From the NCBI GenBank assembly GCA_013347225.1, contig CP054595.1, positions 3,654,415-3,718,414 on the forward strand: 64,000 bases of DNA, written 5' to 3'. This document shows, piece after piece, positions 1 through 8,264 of this stretch. Made by a program: the position numbers and the translations under genes. Source of the stretch: Candidatus Accumulibacter similis (GTDB taxonomy: Bacteria; Pseudomonadota; Gammaproteobacteria; Burkholderiales; Rhodocyclaceae). Position 1 is the stretch's first letter; every line of letters begins with the position of its first letter. Below the pieces are notes generated by a model. It saw only the letters and a program-made list of their open reading frames with translations. It was not told the origin of the DNA and did no database searches.

Positions 1-1022
1 TCGCCACCGGCGAACCGGCAGCGGAGCGCGCGCGCGATGCCGTGGACGTTGGCGACGGTCGTATTGCGGTAGAGTTGGTGGTGGCAGACATGGCGCAGAT
101 GCGTCGCCCACTCGGTCTGGTCGCGCGTCGCGTTGGTGTAGAACTCGACCGCGCCGGCCGGCATGTCGGCAAAGGCGATCTGCAGGGCTTCGTAGAGGAG
201 TTGCCGCCCCGGCGCCATGGCGGCGAGCGACTCGTCGTAGGTGGTCTTCAGCATGATCCACATGCGCTCGTGGCAAACCACGAGCCGCGAAGCGGCGAGC
301 CTGTCGTCGAACCAGAGTTCGACGACCAGAGCCTGGCCCGAGGCGGCGAAGTCGTAGAGCAGTTGCTCGTAGAAGCGTCCCTGCGGGTTGTCCGTGCCGA
401 TCGCCGTGCCGGTGGCGGCCTTCCAGCCGACGCTTTCGACTTCGGCGCAGCGGCTGACCGCGGCACCGATCTCTCGCGGTTCGCGGATGACCCGCACGCT
501 GAGCGAATGATCGCCGCTCCTGCGCTGGTAGCGGCGCAGGTTGCCGCGCAGCTTGCTCGGGCGAGCCTGCCAGTAGTCGATGAAGTCGCCTCCGGTGGCG
601 ACCGCCATCGTCAACTGGTGGCGGACCATGGTGCGCGGCAGGAGGAGACGACTCCAGTCAGGCTCGAACGCGGGGTCGATGGCGAGCAGATCGATCATCC
701 ACGCCTGGCCGGGCAGCGCCGGCATCAAGGTCTCGAGGCAGCGTGCGTCCTGGACGAGCAGTGCGCCGACCGGCGCCTGCGCGGGCAGGAAGAGGGCCCA
801 GCGCCCGAAGCCGCGACGGCTGAGGATCAGCGCACCATCGACGCCGTCGCCGCTGCGGTGGATGCACAACGATTCACTGCCGCTGCCGAAGTGGGCGAGC
901 AGTGCGCCGACGAAGCGGCTGTCGAACGCGGGGTGGCCGCCATGCAGGTCGTCGTTGAGGCGGTTCCAGTCTTCGGCAAACTGCGGAAAGGCCTTGCCGG
1001 CGAGGTGTATCTCCCAGGTCAT
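1..1022 (-). CDS. GNAT/FemAB-like acyltransferase, partial
   Basis: The reading frame is open from an ATG at 1022 to the left edge, so the C-terminus is cut off after about 340 residues. The protein has no signal peptide or membrane segment. The middle (about residues 130-290) reads like the BioF2/CelD-type acetyltransferase domain: a Lys/Arg-rich stretch (LRGNLRRYQRR) precedes a strand pattern ending in a segment beginning with KTTYDESLAAMAPGRQLL, which resembles the acyl-CoA region of such GNAT proteins. The family transfers acyl groups in polysaccharide or cell-envelope modification; the substrate here is unknown. It lies 200 bp downstream of the serine hydrolase-like gene on the same strand. 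Confidence 0.6.
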   Translation of the reverse strand, partial: MTWEIHLAGKAFPQFAEDWNRLNDDLHGGHPAFDSRFVGALLAHFGSGSESLCIHRSGDGVDGALILSRRGFGRWALFLPAQAPVGALLVQDARCLETLMPALPGQAWMIDLLAIDPAFEPDWSRLLLPRTMVRHQLTMAVATGGDFIDYWQARPSKLRGNLRRYQRRSGDHSLSVRVIREPREIGAAVSRCAEVESVGWKAATGTAIGTDNPQGRFYEQLLYDFAASGQALVVELWFDDRLAASRLVVCHERMWIMLKTTYDESLAAMAPGRQLLYEALQIAFADMPAGAVEFYTNATRDQTEWATHLRHVCHHQLYRNTTVANVHGIARALRCRFAGG

Positions 1023-1224
1023 GTGGAATTCTGCCGGCGGTTGGAAGCCATCACCGGACGCACGGCCTCGATGATCGATTCGCGCTGTGCGGACCATGAC
1101 GCCTGCTGGCAGTCCAATAACTGAAGAAGCCGCAGCTGATGATCGATCGCGCTCTCGCAAGCGGCGGCCCCCCGGCTGTCCCAAGGCCCGCCCGGAACGC
1201 CACGATGGCTCCGAAGGAGAAAGC

Positions 1225-2487
1225 TCAACGTTTGCCCATCGGCTGCGCTGCCGAACCCAGGGCATCCCAAACCTGCTCGAGCGTCGCCCGCATCGCGGCA
1301 GTGTGATCCTTCGGATAGGCGGCATAGACGGCGATCACCAGTCGACGATCGAAATCGACGTACAGGCTGTTGCCGTAAGGACCGATGATGGCGACCCGGT
1401 TCTGGGCTCCGCCAAGGTGGACAAAACCGTAGCGCAGTTCGCTGCCCTTCCGCAGGCCCGCAAGTTCGGAACTCTTCGCTGTTCGCAGCCCTGCCGAGGC
1501 GGTCAGGGTTTCGATGAACCAGGATGGGATCCGGCTGCCTCGGCTGTTGTTCCTGGCGTCGATCAGCCACTGTCCCAAACGGGCAAGATCGCGCAGCGAG
1601 AGTGCCAAACCGGAGGACAGTTCCGTTCCCTGGGTGTCTGTCAGCCAGAGTGCCGAGGTCTCGGGCCGGAGTCTTCGCAGCACTTCCTCGCAAAAGACCT
1701 GCGCCAGCGGCATGCGGTAGCTTTCGGCGATCGCCCAGACCAGGAGGTCGCCTTCGGGCCCGACTCCGCCGAGCACGGGTGCGGGGGAAAGGTCCCTTTC
1801 CCAACGGCCTGGCTGATTGAGCCACGCCCGAACCCCTCCGGCGATCGCGCCTGAGTGCCAGCCACCGGCGGCCAGCCAGTCACGGATGTCCTGGGACGAC
1901 CAATCAAAGTGACTCTCGCCTTCGAGCAGACGCCGGATCGACAGCTTGCGTAGCCCCGTCTGCGCACCAAGGGCTGGTATGTGGCGGATGATCGACCGGT
2001 CCGGTGCCAGCCTGCCCTGTGCGACAGCCATTGCGCCCATCAGGGAGAGTAGCGGGCGAGTTCCAGCGAGCAGCAATCGCTGGTCTCTCGCTGCCAGTCC
2101 GTTCCAGTAGCGCTCGCCCGAGATCCTCCCGTTGCTCAGCACCACAACACCATCAGCATACAGCCGCGTAGCCAGCAAGAATCCGACATCGCGTTGTTGC
2201 TGATCCAGCGGGTCACGTGCCTTGATCTTGTCGAGGTCCAGCGGTCGAGACGCTGGGTGGAGTATCTGTGCTGCGGTCGTCGGCTTGATTCTCAGCAAAG
2301 GCATGAAGCTGCCGGCTGACTGCAGGCCGACGCGGAGATTCTCGGGTGCCAGCCAGTTGTCCTGATCGATCCATGGGCCAAGACTCGTTGTATTCCGCGC
2401 AACCGACTCGATGACGCACTCCTCTGCCGCATGTAGTGGCAACGCCAGAGGCACCATCAGAGAGAGCACCGTCAGCCAATATTTCAT
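1225..2487 (-). CDS. Beta-lactamase-fold serine hydrolase homologue with degenerate active site
   Basis: 420 residues with a clear signal peptide (hydrophobic residues 4-20, likely cut after LHA), so periplasmic. The length and the pattern around residues 95-340 fit the class C beta-lactamase/penicillin-binding family. By eye, the position of the catalytic SxxK reads AGTR (about residues 141-144), and the usual YxN tyrosine near GGVGPEGDLLVWAIAE is not visible, so the classical acyl-serine chemistry is probably lost. Its ATG overlaps the stop of the YbdK-like gene (ATGA), making it the last member of a five-gene leftward operon. It may be a non-catalytic binding protein; the alternative is a misjudged alignment. 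Confidence 0.7.
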   Translation of the reverse strand: MKYWLTVLSLMVPLALPLHAAEECVIESVARNTTSLGPWIDQDNWLAPENLRVGLQSAGSFMPLLRIKPTTAAQILHPASRPLDLDKIKARDPLDQQQRDVGFLLATRLYADGVVVLSNGRISGERYWNGLAARDQRLLLAGTRPLLSLMGAMAVAQGRLAPDRSIIRHIPALGAQTGLRKLSIRRLLEGESHFDWSSQDIRDWLAAGGWHSGAIAGGVRAWLNQPGRWERDLSPAPVLGGVGPEGDLLVWAIAESYRMPLAQVFCEEVLRRLRPETSALWLTDTQGTELSSGLALSLRDLARLGQWLIDARNNSRGSRIPSWFIETLTASAGLRTAKSSELAGLRKGSELRYGFVHLGGAQNRVAIIGPYGNSLYVDFDRRLVIAVYAAYPKDHTAAMRATLEQVWDALGSAAQPMGKR

Positions 2488-3638
2488 CCTGGATCCTCGG
2501 CGAGATTCATGCTCCCACTCTTGCCAAAGCGCATGGCCGTCTCACGAACGACGTCGTTCAGGTTTCTGCGGATGGCCTGACGCCTGCGCAGCCACTTGGC
2601 GTCGGAAAGGTCGCTGGCCAGCGAAGCGTCGAGAAGCTCGAGCCATCCGGAACAGCCAAGCGCACGCGCATCCTCGGCCAGCGCGGCGAGCAGTTCACTG
2701 GCAACCTGCCGCAGCGGCACCTGCCGCCGGCCGATCGGATCAGAGAGCTGGGCTTCGTAACCATAGCGGCAAGCCTGAAACTTGTTGTAGCGGGCGACGT
2801 GCAGATGCCGTGGCGTGTCGAGCACCGGACGGGTCCGCAGGAGGTGACGCACCAAGGCTTGTGCCAGGGCGGCCAGTGCCGCAGCTCGCTCGACGGTCAG
2901 TGGCGTGTCACAGACGCGGATTTCCACGGTGCCAAATTCCGGCTTGGGACGGATATCCCAGTAGAGGTCCTTGATACTGCGAGCGATACCGCAGGCCTGC
3001 AGAAAGGAAAAGTGCTCCATGAAGTCTTCCCAGTCGCGCAACTCCGGGCATTGCCCGCTCAACGGGAAGGCCGAGACCGCGTTCAGGCGAGCGGACTGGA
3101 AGAACGTGTCTTCGCCATCGACGAAGGGCGACGAGGCCGATAGTGCGATGAAAACGGGTACATAGGGTCCCAGGGCTTGCGTCAACCAGATCGCGTCGTC
3201 ACCCGACGAGCAGCCGACATGGATGTGCTGACCAAAGACGGTGAACTGCTTCGCGAGGTAGCCGTAGCGATGGTAGATCTCGTCGAAGCGGTCACCCGGA
3301 CAGATCCGGCGCTCCGCCCAGCGATGGAATGGATGCGTGCCGCCACCACAGACGGCGATATGGTTGCGCGCGCACTGATTGACGAGCGCTTGTCGCAGGC
3401 CGACCAAATCCGCAGCGATGCCATCGACGAGCGTCTGCGGCAAAGTGCTGATCTCGATCATGCTTTCGGTGATTTCGAGCTTGATCTCACCGAAGCGGCC
3501 ATCGTAGTCCATGCTGGCAAGCAGATCGGTCGCGCCGCGCGTCAGGTCGAAATCGCGCCCGGAAACCAACTGCAACTCAAGCTCGACCCCCAGGTTCAGC
3601 GGTTGGCTCTGCTTGAAATCGGCGATTGGCTGGCTCAT
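2484..3638 (-). CDS. YbdK-type carboxylate-amine ligase (GCS2 family)
   Basis: 384 residues, normal for the YbdK/GCS2 family, which forms gamma-glutamyl-type amide bonds with ATP in the cytoplasm. Visible motifs in order: GVELELQL near residue 17 (metal/ATP-binding glutamates), GGGTHPFHRW, GQHIHVGC, and RPKPEFGTVEIRVCDTP, all family hallmarks. The start chosen is the ATG at 3638 because it overlaps the preceding stop as ATGA and begins the conserved N-terminus; the frame stays open further upstream but only as antisense of the antiporter gene. Neighbours include a gamma-glutamyl hydrolase-like gene, suggesting a ligase/hydrolase pair acting on one gamma-glutamyl compound. The true substrate is not known. 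Confidence 0.85.
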   Translation of the reverse strand: MSQPIADFKQSQPLNLGVELELQLVSGRDFDLTRGATDLLASMDYDGRFGEIKLEITESMIEISTLPQTLVDGIAADLVGLRQALVNQCARNHIAVCGGGTHPFHRWAERRICPGDRFDEIYHRYGYLAKQFTVFGQHIHVGCSSGDDAIWLTQALGPYVPVFIALSASSPFVDGEDTFFQSARLNAVSAFPLSGQCPELRDWEDFMEHFSFLQACGIARSIKDLYWDIRPKPEFGTVEIRVCDTPLTVERAAALAALAQALVRHLLRTRPVLDTPRHLHVARYNKFQACRYGYEAQLSDPIGRRQVPLRQVASELLAALAEDARALGCSGWLELLDASLASDLSDAKWLRRRQAIRRNLNDVVRETAMRFGKSGSMNLAEDPG

Positions 3639-4912
3639 GCCACTCCTTCCCTGCTGTTGTCCGCTGGCGCGCTCTCGCCGGCTCGCACCAAGGCGAAACG
3701 GCAAAGCGCAGGGCCGGCAAGTTCCATGATCGCGGCCGCGAACAACGGCAAGGACAGCGAGGAACGGCCAATTTCCGGATAGAGTCCGGCGATTTCGTAG
3801 GCCATGAAGACGGCTGTTGCAGACAGTGGCTGGATGCCGATTCCCACCAGAACCCGCCTTCCGGCCACGCCAAGGCCGTCGCCCGCCCAGGCGACTGCGG
3901 CCACCTTCGCTACTGCCCGAACCAGCAACAGACCAACCGCCTGGAGTCCGATCAGCCAGGTGAAGTCCTGCCAGGGCAGCGATGCGCCGACGACGACGAA
4001 CAGGATGATGGCCAGCAACCAGTGCCCTTCCGGCAGGTTGGTGTAGCTGAGCGTTCGCTCTTGATCGCTGAACGACAGGATCGCCCCCATCACGAAAAGC
4101 GTCAGAAAGACCGGTACCGCCAGCATGCGGGCAGTGCCGACGGCGAGCAAGGCCGTGGCCACGAGGATGAAGACCTGTGCCAGCGAGCGCTTGGGCAACC
4201 GGGAGGCGACCAACAGCGCGAGAAGGGCCATCGCCCAGGCGATGATCAACGCACCCACCACGACCCAAAAGGGATGCAGCACGGCATTGAGCCAGTCGTT
4301 GCTGTATTCTGCATGGACCACGCCGACGACGACGGCAAAGACGACGAACGACGCCGCAGCGCTCAGGGCAGTGTGGATGACGATTCGTTCGGTGACCTGC
4401 CCCTGCGCGCTGGATTCCTCGACGATCAGCAAGACTACTGCCGGAGCGGAGGCCATGGTGACGGCCGCCGCTGCGGCCGCCCATGCCGGTATCAGCCCGA
4501 CGACTCCCCAAGCGAAGAGGAAGATGGCCGTGAAGGACAGGCTGATCTCGGCAAGCGCCGCCCTGAGCAGCTCGCGGTTCTGACCGAGCCAGCGCAGATC
4601 GAGCTGTCGCCCGATCTCGAGCATCAGGAGTCCGAGCGCGGCATCGGCAATCGGTCGTGTCTGTGCCAGCGCTTCGATGCTTATCCAGCCGAGCACCGAT
4701 GGCCCGAATACCGTCCCAGCCAGCACGTAGCCGATGACCTTCGGCCAGCCCCATCGGGCGCGCAGCCACTCGCCGACCAGCAGACCGATCACCAGCAGCA
4801 AGCTGAACAAGGCCAGGGAATCGACTGCATCCGGGAATGGTGGCAGAAAGAACAGACGCTCCTGCAGATCCTCCCAGGCAGCCCTTGCCGGCGACACGAT
4901 ATCGTCGATCAT
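3635..4912 (-). CDS. CPA2-family (Kef/NapA-like) membrane antiporter domain protein
   Basis: 425 residues with about 12 hydrophobic segments and the CPA2 signature GWPKVIGYVLAGTVFGPS near residue 57. Unlike KefB/KefC there is no C-terminal RCK (TrkA-N) domain. In the half-membrane region where CPA2 exchangers carry an Asp-Asp or Gln-Asp pair, this protein reads HTALSAAASFVVF, so the canonical ion-binding acid seems absent by eye. It is transcribed with the GATase-like gene (13 bp gap) and overlaps the ligase gene by ATGA. Inference: an ion transporter or gated pore whose activity may depend on the small molecule handled by the neighbouring ligase and hydrolase. Confidence 0.8.
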   Translation of the reverse strand: MIDDIVSPARAAWEDLQERLFFLPPFPDAVDSLALFSLLLVIGLLVGEWLRARWGWPKVIGYVLAGTVFGPSVLGWISIEALAQTRPIADAALGLLMLEIGRQLDLRWLGQNRELLRAALAEISLSFTAIFLFAWGVVGLIPAWAAAAAAVTMASAPAVVLLIVEESSAQGQVTERIVIHTALSAAASFVVFAVVVGVVHAEYSNDWLNAVLHPFWVVVGALIIAWAMALLALLVASRLPKRSLAQVFILVATALLAVGTARMLAVPVFLTLFVMGAILSFSDQERTLSYTNLPEGHWLLAIILFVVVGASLPWQDFTWLIGLQAVGLLLVRAVAKVAAVAWAGDGLGVAGRRVLVGIGIQPLSATAVFMAYEIAGLYPEIGRSSLSLPLFAAAIMELAGPALCRFALVRAGESAPADNSREGVA

Positions 4913-4925
4913 CGGTCCGCTCGAC

Positions 4926-5708
4926 TCACCAGAATCGGCCGCGGGCGGCAGCGAGAAATTCGTCCAGTATCGGTGTGCAGTCCAGCAGATTCTCGCTACC
5001 AGGTGGATGGAACTCCGGGTGCCACTGCAGACCCAGAACGTACGGCCTGCCCTGCAGACGGATGGCCTCGATCAGGCCGTCACCGCTGCTGCGCGCTTCG
5101 ACCCGCAGATCCCGACCCAAAGCCCTGATCGCCTGATGATGTATCGACACCACCTGCCCGCCGGTCTGGCCCGGATAGAGCTTCGCCAAGCCGGAGCTGG
5201 TGGCCCACTCGACGGCATGGCTGTGCCGGTCGTAGTCCCCATGCACATGCTCGGCCGCCGTTTCGACCTGTGTCGCGATGTCCTGGTAGAGTGTCCCGCC
5301 AAGCGCAACATTGATCAGTTGGGCGCCGCGACAAATGCCGAGGACCGCCTTTCCCTCTTCCATGAATTCGTGGAGAAGCTCCATTTCGTAGGCGTCGCGA
5401 ACCCGATCGCCAGCCCAATCCGGGTGCAGCGGCTCCTCGCCATAGCTTTGCGGGCTGACATCTGCACCCCCTTGCAGGATCAGGCCATCGAGATATTCAG
5501 GGTAGTCCGAAAGGCGGATGCTGCTGCGATGAACGATGGCATCGCCACTGACCGCCGGGATCATGAAGACCATCACGTCACGCGACATCACCCAGTGCGC
5601 CACCGATTGTTCGAGATACTGCAGGGACTTCGACTGCAGACCCGTCGCGCCGGCTACCGGATGGTAGATGCGTGCGGAAAGACCAATACGCAGGGGCCGT
5701 CTGCTCAT
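4926..5708 (-). CDS. Gamma-glutamyl hydrolase-like class I glutamine amidotransferase (PuuD family)
   Basis: 260 residues, typical of the peptidase C26/PuuD family that cleaves gamma-glutamyl amides. The nucleophile elbow GICRGAQLIN (Cys about residue 123), the downstream pair in GLQWHPEF (His and Glu), and the oxyanion segment QGGADVSPQSYGE are all present, so the enzyme looks active. No signal peptide is seen, so it should be cytoplasmic. Its ATG overlaps the stop of the upstream antiporter gene (ATGA). Beside the YbdK-type ligase it suggests opposing synthesis and breakdown of a gamma-glutamyl conjugate. It could instead act on gamma-glutamyl-GABA in polyamine catabolism, but no other puu genes are nearby. 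Confidence 0.85.
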   Translation of the reverse strand: MSRRPLRIGLSARIYHPVAGATGLQSKSLQYLEQSVAHWVMSRDVMVFMIPAVSGDAIVHRSSIRLSDYPEYLDGLILQGGADVSPQSYGEEPLHPDWAGDRVRDAYEMELLHEFMEEGKAVLGICRGAQLINVALGGTLYQDIATQVETAAEHVHGDYDRHSHAVEWATSSGLAKLYPGQTGGQVVSIHHQAIRALGRDLRVEARSSGDGLIEAIRLQGRPYVLGLQWHPEFHPPGSENLLDCTPILDEFLAAARGRFW

Positions 5709-6946
5709 CGATCGCCCTCACGGGAAACACGGTTGGCGGCAGGCTGGACGACCGCCGGGTCGAGCGATTGCAGCCGTGTTGCCTCACCGAAGCCGCTGAT
5801 CGCCGTCTGCGTCGCCAAGGGGCCGAACAGCTGCATCAGGAGGATCGTCGCCAGCAAGGCGCCGCTCAGTCGTGGCTCGAGACCGGCGTGGAGCGTCTGC
5901 ACGTTGGCAAGGAGAACCAGGGCGACGCTCGACATCGGCTGCAACCCGAGCGACAGGTAGACTGCCGATTCCGTGTTCAAGCGCAGGCGGTGCCGATTCC
6001 ACAACACGCCAGCGACCTGTCCTGCGGCGCGGGCGATCACCAGCACGAGGGCCTCCAGCCAGTGGGCCATGAGCACGCCAACATCCATGACGGCACCGGC
6101 AAGAACGAACGTGACGACGAGAAAGATCCTGGCATCACTGGCAATGCGGATGGCGACGACCTGACTTCCCCGGTCGAGAACCCGCGTCAGACAGCCAAAG
6201 ATCAGCATTGGCAGCAGGACCGAGATATCGAGGTAGATGGCATTGCCGACACCGATGACGATGACCCCCAGAATCAGCAGGTGCTGATGTTCCGGCCGCC
6301 GCTCCAGGAGTCGAGCGCCGAGCAGCACCAGCGCAGTGCACGCGCAACCGAGCAGAACGGCTGTACCGAGTTCCCTGATTGCCGTCGAGGCGCCCGCAAG
6401 GCTGCGGACTGGTTCGTCCACATCCAGAAGAGGTATTGAACAGACGACAGCGACGAAGGCCACGCACCCATTGATCGCCACCATCGTGAAAAGCAGACCG
6501 GTCTTGTCGCCCTTGGCGCCGACGTCGCTGCAGGTCGCGACCGTGACCGCTGGTGAGGTGGCGAGACAGAGGGCTGCAGCAAAGACTGCCGAAGTGACGG
6601 AAAAGTCCAGGACCAGGATAGCCAAAGCGATCGCTGATCCTGTGCTCAGCGAGATCTGTATGCCGGCGCGCAGGCGGCTGCGTCCTTCGCTGATGGGCAA
6701 GGGCGGAACCTGATAGCCCAGCTCGAACAGGATCAGGCCCAGTGCCAGATCAACGAAAAGCTGGTTGGACTCGACGTCGTAGGGCGCGATCCAGCCCAGT
6801 CCGCTCTGTCCGACCAGCAGTCCAAAGACGACGTAGCCCGTCGTTCGTGGCAAGGACAACGCTCGACGCGCAAGCTCGCCTGCTCCGAGACCACCAAGTA
6901 GCGCCATGCCGAAGATCTGGATCGAATTGAACATCGAGTCGTGCAT
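5705..6946 (-). CDS. CPA2-family membrane antiporter domain protein (second copy)
   Basis: 413 residues from the ATG at 6946 (a second ATG at 6934 is possible). It has about 12 membrane spans and CPA2 motifs such as LPRTTGYVVFGLLVGQSGLG near residue 33 and the GxxxFxxGYQ-like segment LILFELGYQVPPLP. It is only moderately like the sister gene at 3635-4912. The position of the ion-binding acidic pair reads VAINGCVAF, again without Asp-Asp, and there is no RCK tail. First gene of the leftward operon; the frame extends upstream to 7399 but that part runs through the divergent MarR gene and is not coding. Confidence 0.8.
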   Translation of the reverse strand: MHDSMFNSIQIFGMALLGGLGAGELARRALSLPRTTGYVVFGLLVGQSGLGWIAPYDVESNQLFVDLALGLILFELGYQVPPLPISEGRSRLRAGIQISLSTGSAIALAILVLDFSVTSAVFAAALCLATSPAVTVATCSDVGAKGDKTGLLFTMVAINGCVAFVAVVCSIPLLDVDEPVRSLAGASTAIRELGTAVLLGCACTALVLLGARLLERRPEHQHLLILGVIVIGVGNAIYLDISVLLPMLIFGCLTRVLDRGSQVVAIRIASDARIFLVVTFVLAGAVMDVGVLMAHWLEALVLVIARAAGQVAGVLWNRHRLRLNTESAVYLSLGLQPMSSVALVLLANVQTLHAGLEPRLSGALLATILLMQLFGPLATQTAISGFGEATRLQSLDPAVVQPAANRVSREGDR

Positions 6947-7044
6947 CCTTGCCGCTTCGCTCAGGGTGTTCGGAGAACGCGAGCAGTCGCCCCGCTCCAA
7001 GTCATCTCCACGAGTGCGCGCACGAAAATACCCCTCGCAAACGC

Positions 7045-7064
7045 ATTGTACAGCAATATAATTG
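7045..7064. promoter_or_regulatory. Nested palindrome and -10 element between antiporter operon and MarR gene
   Basis: The sequence ATTGTACAGCAATATAATTG contains ATTG-N5-CAAT (7045-7057) and, sharing the CAAT, CAAT-ATA-ATTG (7054-7064). A perfect TATAAT (7057-7062) on the + strand lies inside it. On the minus strand TACAAT (7045-7050) could be a -10 for the operon. MarR-family dimers bind AT-rich palindromes of this size, so this is a likely operator where the regulator would block both divergent promoters. No good -35 is visible for the + promoter. Confidence 0.55.
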
Positions 7065-7096
7065 GCTTTCTCGACGAGAGCAATAGGTGACGCCCG

Positions 7097-7600
7097 ATGA
7101 CGCTTCCCTTGCCGGCTGCCACGCCACAGACCCACCTGGCGGTGCTGCAACAGTTCCGCGTGATCTACGGCACGATGCGCCAGTACTTCCGCGATTTGGA
7201 AGAGCGCTGCGGGATCCCTGGCGCGCAGATGTGGATTCTGCAGGAGGTGCAGCGCTGCCCGGGGATTGGCGTGACCGAACTCGCGGCACGGCTGGCCATA
7301 CATCAGTCCACCTGTAGTCAGCTCGTCGACCGACTGGCCGTTCGCGGATGCCTCGTCAAGACGCGCAATCTGCCGGACCAGCGCCGGCTCGGCCTGCATC
7401 TCGCGCCTGGCGGCGAGAAGGCAATCGCGGCGCTACCGGGGTCGGCAGAAGGCGCCCTGCCCGCAGCACTCGCCGCGATGCCCGAAGTGGCGCTGAAAAC
7501 ATTGCAGATCAATCTATCTGAGCTGATACGGCACCTCCCGGGACGAGACGATGCCTTCGCCAGCGTGCCGCTGGCCGAAATCGTACGGAACGAGAAATGA
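7097..7600 (+). CDS. MarR-family transcriptional regulator
   Basis: 167 residues; the winged-helix region covers about residues 30-125, with recognition-helix text GVTELAARLAIHQSTCSQLVDRL and the wing KTRNLPDQRRLGLHLAPGG containing the MarR-type DxR(R). The start ATG has an AGGTG ribosome-binding site 7 bp away. It is divergent from the antiporter/ligase operon with a palindrome in the shared 150-bp gap, and it overlaps the lipoprotein gene downstream (ATGA). It probably represses itself and the operon and is released by a small-molecule ligand; the ligand is unknown. Confidence 0.85.
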   Translation: MTLPLPAATPQTHLAVLQQFRVIYGTMRQYFRDLEERCGIPGAQMWILQEVQRCPGIGVTELAARLAIHQSTCSQLVDRLAVRGCLVKTRNLPDQRRLGLHLAPGGEKAIAALPGSAEGALPAALAAMPEVALKTLQINLSELIRHLPGRDDAFASVPLAEIVRNEK

Positions 7601-8136
7601 GTAGCGGAACGATCAGGATCCGGCGCTTCGGTCTCACCCTGTTGCCCCTCTGCTGCATGCTCGCCGGATGTACCACGTTCGGCCAGTCGCCGACGGACAC
7701 GGTGCCGCCACCGGCACCCGGATCCTCCTTGACCACCGACTCGCCGGCCGACGAGCCACCGCCAGCCCGGAGCTTGGACTCTGTCGAGTCCGACCCAGCC
7801 GATAACATCTACTTCGCCCGGCGCGTCACGCACATCGATCCCGCCGGGCAAGACAAGCTGCGGCTGCATGCGGCGCGGTTGAAGGAGCATCCGGGGCAGG
7901 TGGTCTACCTCGCCGCTTACGCCGAGGATCTCGGCAGTGCCTCCTACGAACTGGCCATAGCGAACCAGCGTATCGAAGCCGTGACCAAGCTCCTTCGCAA
8001 CTACGGCGTGGCCAGACGGCAAGTGCATCCGCTGCGTCGCTACGGCGTCGCGCGAGGGCGACCAGCGCCCGCGTGCGCGACAACGGATTGTCGCGACAGG
8101 AAGGGCCGCGTGGTCTTGAGCTACGGCCCCCGGTAA
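7597..8136 (+). CDS. OmpA-family outer-membrane lipoprotein
   Basis: 179 residues. A lipoprotein signal ends in CMLAGC (lipid-modified Cys25). A Pro/Ser-rich linker (about 30-65) leads to an OmpA-like domain (about 70-178) starting NIYFARRVTHIDPAGQDKL. The usual GHTDxxGSxxYN motif is diverged to AYAEDLGSASYEL, though the Arg of the peptidoglycan-binding loop (ANQRIEAV) is kept, so peptidoglycan binding is uncertain. The gene is translationally coupled to the MarR gene (ATGA overlap), so both are made together. Confidence 0.75.
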   Translation: MSSGTIRIRRFGLTLLPLCCMLAGCTTFGQSPTDTVPPPAPGSSLTTDSPADEPPPARSLDSVESDPADNIYFARRVTHIDPAGQDKLRLHAARLKEHPGQVVYLAAYAEDLGSASYELAIANQRIEAVTKLLRNYGVARRQVHPLRRYGVARGRPAPACATTDCRDRKGRVVLSYGPR

Positions 8137-8264
8137 CGCCGCTCAACGGGTCGCCGTCGGAAGCCCACGAGCAGGGTGCCTTCGACGCTCGCCAGCCCGT
8201 CTGGGCAGTTCGTCGCTGCTGGCGGGAAGGGCGTCGATCCCGCTCGCCTCGAGGAGCAAGCCGC

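Noticed and set aside
42..1124. Long rightward open frame over the acyltransferase
   Set aside because: It is a low-complexity shadow of the minus-strand gene, typical of GC-rich DNA; no protein family pattern.
3639..4769. N-terminal extension of the YbdK-type ligase
   Set aside because: The open frame is antisense-like within the CPA2 gene; the conserved N-terminus begins at 3638.
3626..5128. 500-residue open frame on the + strand
   Set aside because: Gln/Arg-rich shadow of two real minus-strand genes.
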